Origin: Aurelia coerulea
Lineage: Eukaryota > Cnidaria > Scyphozoa > Semaeostomeae > Ulmaridae
NCBI GenBank assembly: GCA_039566865.1
Contig: CM076953.1
Span: 1,240,001 to 1,304,000, forward strand
Direction of reading: 5' to 3'
Length of the DNA: 64,000 nt
Of this stretch, positions 32,401-41,400 are shown in pieces (within the stretch, counting starts at the first letter, position 1; every line of letters begins with the position of its first letter). The notes beneath the pieces are model-generated. The model did no database searches. It saw only the letters and a program-made list of their open reading frames with translations, and had not been told where the DNA came from. The position numbers were made by a program, and so were the translations under genes.

Positions 32401-34077
32401 AAAGATGGATTTTTCTACATTTCATTGATTGAGAAATAAAATTTTAGGAACAACTATTCTCTGATAGAAAAAGAACTGCATTTGCAATAGTTTACAGTAT
32501 CAAACACATGGAGGCCCATTCTACAATAAGACTGCAAATTTCTGCAAAACTCAATCTGCAGGCGCAGAACAAACTTTCCAGTCAGGATCAAATGAGATAG
32601 ATGTGGAATGCATCACTCTTTTATCTGAGCCAAGCACTTTAAGTATAAAGAAAAGATTGGAATATGTGCCCATTTAATTGTATTATTAACAGTTTGAGCA
32701 CACTTAGTAAATTTGCCAATTTTATTATAGCAATTGCATGATCACCATTGTGCTATTCGCAAAAAAACAAAATTAAATGGGCACTCATTCCAATCTATTC
32801 TTTATACTTAAGTGCTTCCACAGGTAAAAGAGTGGTGCAGTCCATATCTATCACATTTAATGCTGACTGGAAAGTTTATATTTTGCGCTTACAAGTTGAG
32901 ATGGCTAAGAAAGATTTTTGCAGAAATTTCATAGTTTCTGTTGTTGAGAACAATAGGTTAAACAATAGATCTTTTGTTCATTTCTGCACAGCTCCGATTG
33001 GAAACCATGCAAGTTTCTGTGCGTGCAAGATCCAGTCGGCAGAGTATGGCAGTTCTCGACGAGATCTCATGCGTGCAGACCAAGGAAGCAGTGGCGTGCT
33101 CGTGTGCAAGGTCTTTGATTCCTTTGTTTGCTCACGTGCAAGGTTTTGATTCCTTTGTTTTCAAAGTAATGAACAAAAGATCTCGTTCAAAATCGGCGTG
33201 CATGTAAAATTTTTGAAAAAAATCTCATGCATGCAGCTGCCACACTCTGCAGACTGGTGCAAGATATTGCACAAACTTTCCAGTCTGTCATAACGAAGAT
33301 TTCGTCGATCAATAAATCAAAATTGTTGAAGAGAATAATAAAACCTTCCTTGAAAGCACTGGAAAATATGGACAACTTATGAACTCAAGAAAGGGAGAAG
33401 TTGTATAATTGAAGGATTCATGTTAATATTATATTTATACCCAAGGGATTTTCCATTCGCGTAAACAACCCATAGTATAAAACGGTATGAGTTTTGCGTA
33501 AACATGTTATTGAATACTCGTTGGCTTAAACACACACAGGCCTATTTTCTGTGTCGACTCTAAGTAACACAACAGCACCGACTGTGTAACACATGTGCAA
33601 TCAATTGTAAAGCCCATGTGTGGGCACTTGACTTATTGTACTTGTACTTGCTTTTGTACTCGTATTGTAGCATCATCACTAAAAGTTTTGGCAGAAACAA
33701 CTTGCCAAACTAGGGAGGGCGGATAGTAACATTGCACATGTACAATGTGCAACAATTGAATTTAGCGATAAAATTTTTGTTCATCATTCAATTAAAAAAA
33801 TCGAGGCACGCACAAAAATGACATGCATGGAGGAAGAGTCGTGTAGATAGTGGAGCTTACGAGATTATCATATTATTAGTGGAGAAGTTGCATGCATGCA
33901 TGCCTTTTCAAAGCTGATTGATGTTTAGGGGACCCACCGCACTTGACGAGCACGGCTTGTGTTTCGTGATGAATAATCATAACCTTTTTCATTTAAATAT
34001 GATATATTTTAAGCTTTTAACGCTTTACTTACGCCAATTTGCTTGGCCAGATGGAGACAGCTTCTTGGGGCAGCCAT
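20436..34077 (-). CDS. ATP5PO: Mitochondrial ATP synthase subunit O (OSCP), 7 coding exons
   Basis: OSCP sits on top of F1 and joins it to the peripheral stalk of mitochondrial ATP synthase. Coding exons, minus strand: 34077-34033, 32389-32231, 31686-31614, 26619-26560, 24136-24024, 23496-23410 and 20549-20436. They total 651 nt, giving 216 aa, close to the family length (about 210). All introns are GT/AG and all phases close. Residues 1-25 or so are a basic/hydrophobic mitochondrial presequence (MAAPRSCLHLAKQIG, then VRQFSASSAV). The N-terminal domain has the IYGIEGRYAHALYSAASK signature; the C-terminal domain has LIGGMVVDIGEYHIDMS and ends KKLTNTLRAAI. I chose the ATG at 34077 for its strong context (A at -3, G at +4). 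An in-frame ATG two codons upstream and an out-of-frame ATG at 34093 are weaker. Introns 3, 4 and 6 are swollen with transposons. Nothing is missing, so the gene should be functional. Confidence 0.95.
20771..21066. mobile_element. Inverted-ended element with internal C-rich repeats (ATP5PO intron 6)
   Basis: It starts TGGACTTGCTCC and ends GGAGCAAGTCCA, with further inverted matches inward (CTCGCTCTTGACCAATAAAC versus GTTTATTGATCTAGAGCGAG). The right arm is reiterated about twice as 100-106 bp units with poly-C runs. TAT lies on both sides and may be the target duplication. The arms are related to the minisatellite units at 15974-16345. Confidence 0.7.
21084..22500. mobile_element. piggyBac-like non-autonomous element, one end identified (ATP5PO intron 6)
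   Basis: TTAA at 21084 is followed by CCCTATTTTGGTTGGG, the same end as the complete element at 29865-30468. After the minisatellite, the segment CTACCTAACTCTTCACTGGA to AGCAACCA also matches that element in reverse. The match resumes at about 22456 (CAGATTTGGTGTACTAATAG), leaving about 800 bp between that the other copy lacks. The right end was not found. No transposase frame. Confidence 0.6.
21088..21607. repeat. 28-bp minisatellite, about 18 units
   Basis: The unit is TATTTTGGTTGGGCTATCTG followed by ACACTACC, repeated with almost no change. Three units have TATTGTGG, and one has GGGCTTTCTG. It ends in a run of G at 21605. The unit equals the terminal 28 bp of the piggyBac-like element, which carries about one copy at the corresponding end of 29865-30468. 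Confidence 0.95.
25545..26465 (+). pseudogene. LINE ORF2 3' fragment with simple-repeat tail (ATP5PO intron 4)
   Basis: It encodes a LINE C-terminal region: KSLGVIVDEGLNWEQHF, then the LVPQKQLDSVYRALIESYLR and YANVIWG segment, LQNLQERARTII, and the C-terminal [20 protein letters not shown]. The frame then meets a stop where the related copy at 35590 reads KAWNDIP. No RT catalytic block remains. A run of CTTTTCTTTA units (26213-26335) and a terminal ATATG repeat (26438-26465) follow. The coding tail is of a different LINE lineage from that at 16621. Confidence 0.85.
26213..26335. repeat. (CTTTTCTTTA)n microsatellite
   Basis: About eleven nearly perfect units of 10 bp, decaying into CTTTTCTTTTC at the right. 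It lies in the 3' UTR region of the LINE fragment. Confidence 0.95.
26691..29632. mobile_element. 2.9-kb inverted-ended element without recognisable transposase (ATP5PO intron 3)
   Basis: The left end AGATCTGAGGGTCGTTTAGG and the right end are perfect inverted copies over 22 bp. Both ends have subterminal direct repeats of GGGAACAAGGGAACA/GGGAACAGGGGAACA. The interior holds about four diverged copies of a block reading AAGCCAAAGTAAAGGGCGTG, then CCCCAGACCCCTTCA-like (near 27290, 27630, 28455, 28970), and poly-G runs at 27790 and 28164. No frame over about 120 codons, so non-autonomous or decayed. GATC may be its target site. Confidence 0.7.
29810..30760. mobile_element. Inverted-ended TAAGCCCC-family element (ATP5PO intron 3)
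   Basis: The ends are TACCGTAAAAGCTCTATTAA and its inverted copy (23 bp), bordered by TA as in Tc1/mariner-type sites. The interior has repeated AAGCCCCCTCTCT motifs. It is interrupted by the piggyBac-like element at 29865-30468, so its own length is only about 350 bp. A diverged relative lies at 34258-34524. Confidence 0.75.
29865..30468. mobile_element. piggyBac-like MITE (596 bp) with TTAA duplication
   Basis: TTAA is at 29865-29868 and 30465-30468. The left end is CCCTATTTTGGTTGGG. The right end, reverse complemented, is CCCTATAGTGGTTGGG, followed by GCTATCTGACAC. TTAA sites and CCCT termini are hallmarks of the piggyBac superfamily. The interior is non-coding with G/C runs next to each end. 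Confidence 0.8.
30808..31580. mobile_element. Second TTAA-flanked element (765 bp) beside ATP5PO exon 3
   Basis: TTAA is at 30808-30811 and 31577-31580. The ends are CCCTTAGCATGCTG and its inverted copy CAGCATGCTAAGGG. Near the right end TGTCGAGATATCTCGCC, itself palindromic, occurs twice about 50 bp apart. Frames of up to 78 codons show no transposase. It ends 33 nt before exon 3's last base, just outside the splice donor. Confidence 0.8.
32530..32930. repeat. Long imperfect inverted repeat in ATP5PO intron 1
   Basis: Arms of about 150-165 bp pair across a spacer of about 80 bp. For example, CACTCTTTTATCTG...AAGTATAAAGAAAAGATTGG on the left matches the reverse complement of CCAATCTATTCTTTATACTT...CAGGTAAAAGAGTGG on the right. 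Outer parts AAACTTTCCAGTCAG and CTGACTGGAAAGTTT also match. Probably a fold-back transposon; target duplication not resolved. Confidence 0.7.
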
Positions 34078-34109
34078 TTTCATCAACTTTCATGGGACGA
34101 AGAAAGTAA

Positions 34110-34131
34110 TGCATGCTGGGAGATAAAGTAG
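34110..34131 (-). promoter_or_regulatory. ZNF143/Staf-like promoter motif of ATP5PO
   Basis: Read on the gene strand: CTACTTTATCTCCCAGCATG followed by CA, 33 bp upstream of the ATG. It agrees with the core CCCAGCATGC and the upstream ACT spacing of the vertebrate ZNF143/SBS motif, common at promoters of housekeeping and mitochondrial genes. Use in this animal is inferred. Confidence 0.5.
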
Positions 34132-34257
34132 AACGAGGCTGCTTATACCCATGGGTGCAAGGACATTTGTCTCAAATCATTTTTAATAACCAAATTTAGT
34201 ATAATTTAGTATCCAGTTTTTTGTCTCAACTTGATGTCACGTGAATCCGTAAATGTT

Positions 34258-34524
34258 CTACTAAGCCCCAAGGGGGCTTGTTTAACTTCGAAAGACTCCA
34301 GAGGGGGTTTAAAATGGAGGGGGCTTATTAGAGAGAGCGGCTTATTCACAAAATCAAATGAGCTTTTTAGTTCTTTTATACCATATTTTGCCGATTCAAC
34401 ATATAATTTGATATAAAAGGGGGTAGAGAGGGGGGGCTTATTCAAAATTTTGGCTAAGAGGGGAGGGGCTTATTAGAGAGGGGGGCTTAATAGAGAGGGA
34501 GAGGCTTTATTGAGCTTGTGCGGT
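34258..34524. mobile_element. Diverged TAAGCCCC-family element upstream of ATP5PO
   Basis: Both halves carry repeated GGGGGCTTATTAGAGAG / AAGCCCC motifs. The right end, CTTTATTGAGCTTGTGCGG, is a decayed version of the inverted end at 29810-30760. It lies 180-450 bp upstream of the ATP5PO start codon. Confidence 0.55.
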
Positions 34525-34740
34525 TTGCCCGCGAAATAAAACAATTCAAGAGTTCTGCATGAGCGCAGGTTACTGGCAGGTTACATAAAAATCGCTCTAA
34601 AATCCAAGGCAGATAAGGCTTGTTATTTCTATCTGAAAAGAAACCCATCGTCAGGAGGAGAAAAAATCGGAAGCTCCCAAATTTTTTCAACGACACAAAC
34701 CAAGCTATAACAATGATTAATTCATTTATCTACGGTTGGC

Positions 34741-34835
34741 TAGCCTGCTGCGTGCAGACCCTGAGAAAAAAGTTGATTAAAAGAGAAACTTTTCTGCCTT
34801 GTTCCTGCCCTGTCCAAAAGTCTGCACGCAGGCTA
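34741..34835. repeat. Short inverted repeat, MITE-like
   Basis: TAGCCTGCTGCGTGCAGACC at 34741 and TCTGCACGCAGGCTA at 34821 are inverted copies. GTTGGCT occurs on both outer sides (34735 and 34838) and could be a target duplication. Confidence 0.5.
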
Positions 34836-35498
34836 CAGTTGGCTCGAAGTTAACTACTCGAAGCTGATTAAGGCCAACCAAGCTGCCTCATAAATCAGAC
34901 TTTAGCTATAGTAATTTATAACTGTTGGAATGTTGGAATATGTGGCGCTGTCGGCTGTGGTGTGTACGAAATTATGAACGCAAAAAGCAGCTTTCTTGCA
35001 CTGAACTGTAGATTTAGGTTTGACTAACAAGTGCTACCTCTCACTTCCCCACTCACTGTCGTGAAGGAGAATGCAAGTTATCTTATGCAACTTTTTTTCA
35101 AATTTCCTACAAAAGTTCAATAGGAATTTTCTTCGTGTATTCATCGCTGTTGTGACGTCATGCCGTCTGTATGTATACAATTTCTGAAGAGAGTCTCACA
35201 TGCCATACAAAAACCTCCCCGAATATGAATATTTTCTTCAAATCATCATAGTGATCTGCATCCTTGCAAATCGCTCCTAACATTAATAGTGGCGAAGAAG
35301 TGAATCATATGGAGCATTCTGCCCCAAGAACGTGCAGAATCAACAGCAAAGAATACTACAAATATAAGTGTTTGTGTGTTAGTTGTCCTTGATGAAAAAA
35401 TGGAATAGCTTCAACATTTATATCTAAGGAAGTGATTTGAAGTGAAACAATAACAATGTTCAACTAAAAAAGTCTATTCCCAACATGGAATCCATTCT

Positions 35499-38400
35499 CT
35501 ACATTTCCTCTTTCTGCTTCGTGAAGTAGTTGAGTTTCTCCTTCGGGTCAGGAACGATCTAGGAAAAATTGAGATTGATTTCGATGTCATATCTTGACAG
35601 CACAAGGAATTTCAGGGACCTACAAATCCCAAGAAACAATCTTGAATATGTCAAGAAAGGCTTTCACTATTCGGTTCTGAAAGCCTGGAACGACATACCC
35701 ATCAATATCAGAGAGCTCCCTACACTTAGTAGATTCAAAAAGCAATTGAAAAGTTATCATATGAGCTGAACACAACCTAAACTAAAATACGACGCCCTGG
35801 AAGAGCAGCTGCTATTAGATAGGTTACTGTACATAATTTCGCTTTAACTGTATATAGATTATATTAATGTAATTAGGATATTTATTTTCTTATTTAAGTA
35901 TTGCGTTCGTAAGCTGAAGGGTTTTTGTGTATAAAGAATTCAAAATGAAATGAAATGTTGTTGAGAACGAAACGATTCTAAATGACAAAGAAGAAACATG
36001 AGTTTTATTTGCACTATCAATGGTGCAAGTAAAACTATCTTTTATCTAAATTGATAAGAACATGTTAGTTTCGACAAGGTAAGTCTTAAATCGATGATTG
36101 TTTACTTTTAAAATGTTTGAAAAACAGCACACAGCATCGGCTTACTTAGCATGCGAGTAGACCCACAATCCAAGACTTATTGCCCGAGTATTATTGACAG
36201 AGTGAGAACATACAGTTCCCTCAAGCTCATGTATGCTCTAATTTCACGGCTGTTTCTCAAGATACACGACGTTAAAAGCTTGGTAGTGTCTACTATCTTC
36301 TCTACAAGGTGAGTGAAAAAAAGGCCCGGCGTTTGAGAGGATACTGCTCCCTGAATATATCAGCAACGACATTTTGCAATATCTAGTTGAATGGCTAACA
36401 TGTTCAATAACTTTAAAAATTTTTCCTGGCTGAAATCGGTCGCTCCGTTAAGATTTTACAAGGGATTTTCTGAAAAATGCCCCTTCGAAAAACCTTGAAA
36501 AACTTGCTAGAATTATGAGAAAGTTTCCCTTGTTTGTTTACCTTAAAGCAATGACTTGAGAACGCTTTAGCACGTGCTATCCTCTTGTGGGAATGAAAAA
36601 GTCTTCCTCCTAGTATGGATAACTTATTCAGGAGGATTCCATTCTCCCAAGAGGACAAAATGCATGAATGCATGCGAGTATCATTATTGCTAGGAAGGAC
36701 AACAAAGGGAAATCTTGTTTGTCATTTTCCTTCGATTTAGCAGGTTTTCGAAAGGGGCTTTCTGTAGAAAATCTCTCATATCGACGGGAAGGAATGACCA
36801 ATAAAGCCAGGTAAATTACTGAACCAAATTGGACATATCGGGATTAAAACAAGACAGTTTCAATATTATTGCTTTGATATTGAGGGAGCAGCATTTTTTC
36901 AAACACAGGCCTTTTTATTGACTCGCCCGTTCTCACCATGCAAAATTCCAAGAAACAATTTCTTCTATGATTGACTAGAAAATAAAAAACTGTAACAATG
37001 CTCACCGTATCTGCACCAGGCTTCCATCCAGCGGGGCATACTAAAAGGAAACAAAGAAAAAGCATCGATCAGGGTCGGGTTGTTCAAACCACTGAGAGCT
37101 AAATTTCTGACAAGCAGTTTCTTACCAAAAAAGAGTATCCTGAATACAATATTATTATTATCAATTTATTTTACGTTGGCAACTTACATAACTACAAAAG
37201 CTAATTCAAGCCAACAACTAAGAAGCTTACCTTCACCATGTTTGTCTGTATACTGGAATGCTTGTACTAGTCTTAATGTTTCATCAACTGACCTTCCAAC
37301 CTGAAATGAACAAATGTGATAATATGTTGGAAGTGAAATGTGACAAGACGAAGAAGACGCTAAATTCCAAGCAGAAAAGGGCTGACCAAGATACAGTCCG
37401 TTCGATGATCGAATTTCTATGGAATCACTGTTGATGCCACTGTTGATTCCATTTGATTGATATGATTGATTGATTGATTGATTGATAGATATGATTGATT
37501 CCAATCACTGTTGATTCCATCATACTGGGTGCCCCAAATCAACTTCACGAGCTAGATCGTACGTAGCTGAAAACAAATGTTATGAACACTAAACGAGGTA
37601 TCAGCGTATAGCTGAAAGGCTTAGCTATGTTTTGAGATGTTGCTTGGTCTAAGTTATGGCTGCCTTCTATGGGAAAACAACATTTGAATAAGGAACAGAG
37701 CAGCAGAGGTCAATCATTTCATTTCACGAACAACAGACTTTCATGGACGACTTCAAATTCATCTCTACGTTAAGTTTTCACAAGTTGACTGGAAAAGGAT
37801 GGCCTTTATTTTACCCTAAATGAGAAGTCCATGATTCGAAATTGTGTTTGAATCTAGTATTTCGGATGGTAGCCATAGCTAAAAGTGACCACGCAGGATC
37901 TCCTCAATAGATAGCCAGGCTTTTCAACTAAACGGTGATACGAAACATTGTAAACATCTGTAGTTCATTATCGTCAAATACTTGCAATTTTCTCATAAAT
38001 GGGAGGCTATGAAAAGTGCTGAGCTCGAAAACCACTAGGGTTCTTCCACATAGGCCTTGGCAACTCGCATTCTAGTTTACATTGTGTTGAACATCGTAAT
38101 CGTATCTTTTGTACATTAAATTCTATGTTTAACTTATGATTATTGCTGACGATGAATGATTTTGAACTTGTTTGAATATATAGGAAAGTCTGGTAAATCT
38201 TAAAGTACAGTAAATCTCCGCACATAAGAACCTACCTCTTTGAGAGCCACGCTGAAATAGGTTCTTATTTGAAAGGAACTAAGACTAATTTCAAGGTATA
38301 AAGGCTCCTATTTGAAAACTGCCTTGTGTAGGCCATTTTAGAATCTTCACCAGAGATGTTCAGCCTTGTTATTTGTTTTAACAAAGTTATTATGTGCCTA

Positions 38401-41400
38401 ACAACCAATTCTGAGCTTACAAACAGCAGGGAAGGAGATTCAAACTTTAACAGCTAACTGGGACAACAATGAACTTGATAACGACAATCTAAAATCAATT
38501 TTGCTACCCCTGCAAAAAGAACATATTTTGTCATCAAACTGACACAGGTTCTTAATTACAAGGTGCATAATTTAGGAAAAACAGCCTCTGGGTTCGTATT
38601 TTTGAGGGGTCCTATATCCGGACATTTATTGTATACATGAAATAGAACTTACTGGTAAATCGTTCATTGTGATTTGTCTGAGTATGCCTTTGTCATCAAT
38701 TATGAACAGACCTCTGCAAAAAAAAATTTTGAATGAATATTATCTGAAAGAAATTCTCTGCAGAAAATCAGTTTTTTAAGTCGATTTTAAATACAGCATT
38801 TCAGCATCTTAAGACAATAAGAACGCTTGTAATAGAACTTTTAGCAATTCTACAAAAGAGCCTGGATCGAACTTCATTTTTATAAATCTTCATACACGAG
38901 CTTCAATCGAGTGGCATTAGAGCTTCTATCACTATTGTGCACATTCGAAAATTCTCCAAACTGTAGCGAAATATCATTCGCTTGAGATTCTTTTCGGAAT
39001 AGCTAAGGTCTATTGTGCAATCTTTATTGAGATTTTCTGCCTCGTTCCTGGAAGTATTTACTCACATCAGTGTGAGCCTATCAGGGACGTAGGAAGCATC
39101 TCAAACTTGGAAGGGCACAACACTTCAAGGGCACTTTTGTCATAAAGCTAAAGGGGCACTTCTTTCGTTTATTGCTAAATCTTGGGGGGCACGTGCCCCC
39201 AGTGCCCCCCAGTTCCTACATCTCTGGAGCCTATCTATCTAAGTTAAGATCTAAACTATCCAAAAAGCACTTACAAACTTAATTTGAGGACTGCCTTAAA
39301 AGTTGGTACCCTCGGGCTTGAAGAGACTCTTTCCTTTATCAGATAAGATGACCCTGGTTTATGAAATTCAACACTAACTTTGTAACTTTCTCAGTACATT
39401 GTCGTTTTTTAAAGCATTACTTGATTACATATGCCTACGACGCACTACATGCAAAACAAACATTGTTATTTATTTCTATGAAATTCAACCTTACACCTCT
39501 ACAATTCTGGATAAACTGCTTGTCATCAAAGTCTCCCATTTCTGCTTCAAGTGACTTTGATGCAACCAGACGATATTTTCCTTACCTCAGTGTATGTCCC
39601 TCATTCTCAAGTAGAACTCCATAATCTTTTGAAATTTGTTTTGTCAAATCTGCAAGAATGGGAATACGCATCTTGCCAAGACCTCCTTGCTTTCTTGGAG
39701 TGTTAATCCTGAAGAAAATTGTATTTCAGGTCACACTTCATATGAATGTTATCTAAGTATTTAAAGGCAGCTTACTATGTCGATGTTACAAGAAAAATAG
39801 CCAACCTTTCATCAATTTGATGAGGAAGGATGCTGTAGTTTTAGTGAAAAGCATAATAGACCCACTTTACCCCACCCTACCCTAATCGGGTTTCTTAAAA
39901 TTCTTAGTCCCGAAAACACAGAAAATGATGAAAAAATATGAAACAAATTTTCCAAAGACTGGACATGAGTAGCCAAAAGAAAAACGTCTTGATGGTGATT
40001 TGGCACTTTAGAAATTGAGTAGTTATAATCTGCTGCATTAGTTGTAATCAGACATCATAGCCACTGTAACGTACTTCATAGACAGCATGAGGAACAAATT
40101 TCTGGGCAATTTAGCTAAGTTAAGCCTCGGTCAAACGTGTCGAACATTTCACCAAACACTGAAATTAGAAAAAAAAAATGTTCGATTGAAGGGTGGTCAA
40201 ATGCACCAAACATTTCATCAAACATTTCAACATGCCCAATTGCTTGATCGCAAGGGTACAGTAGACAGAACGAGGCAACGCCAAGAGCATACAAATTTCA
40301 TAATGTGTTGCCATGAGCAAAATGACGGATTGCGAGACTGCATTATTCAAATTTAATCATAAAACTTATCAAACTCTTTATCACCTTGAAAGATTTGGAC
40401 TGGATGACTTTTTGGTGCGCAGAAGCTTGATAGTATGCATGTGTAGATATAAAATGAATGAAATTGTTTGATGAAATGTTTGGCCAGGTGGTCAAACGCA
40501 TACAACATTTCACCAAACATTGAGAACAATGGAAAAATTTGGTGAAGTTTTTGAACTCCATCAAACAACATCAAGCATTATCAAACAAGATTTTGATCAC
40601 TGAAAAAGATGGTCAAACGAGCCAAACTGTCTCAAAACATCCAAGTTGGATATTGTTCGGTGAAATGTTTGGCACGTTTGACTGGGGCTTAAGAAGGTCT
40701 TATTTCTATTTACAAACCATGCAAGATGTGTAAAAACAGAATCAACGGAGCAAGCAACAACTTCAGTGTTCATTTTCTTGAATTCTTCTATCCTGTCACT
40801 GAATGCTATGATCTCCGTTGGGCATACGAATGTGCTACAAATAGAATAGAAAATATCAACTAAATGATATCGGATGACTTGCTTTGCTGATTATGATTGA
40901 TGAACTGATTGATTGATATCTAAGAATCAGCCATGATCAATGTCAGACCAAAATGGCTTTAAGAATTTGCCATAAAACCTTTTCGCTATTCAACAAAAGA
41001 GCATGGATTGAGCAAAATGTTTAGACATTTTTATACAAATCGTTAGCTTTAGTGTAGTTAAAGCTTACTGTTGTTCACAGCTAGGAAATTCTTTAAAAAG
41101 TATAAAATATCATTTGATCCGGAGACTCTTTTGAATAATAGCAAAAAGTGGGCTCTCTGATTTGCTTTTTAAAAATAACTGCATTGTCTCTTTTCAGCCA
41201 TTCTTTCTTTCAGAGCTTATGTGAGGACTTTCTGTGACCAGTATCAGATAAAACATAAGAAAGAACAAAATATACTATATCTGTTTATTTAGACTTAAGT
41301 TTCAGCATCACAGACATAAAACAAAAGACTTTTTTCATAAACGCATCTATCAGCATTAAATTCTATGAACATTAACAGTGAAAATAGTGAAGGATAAAAC

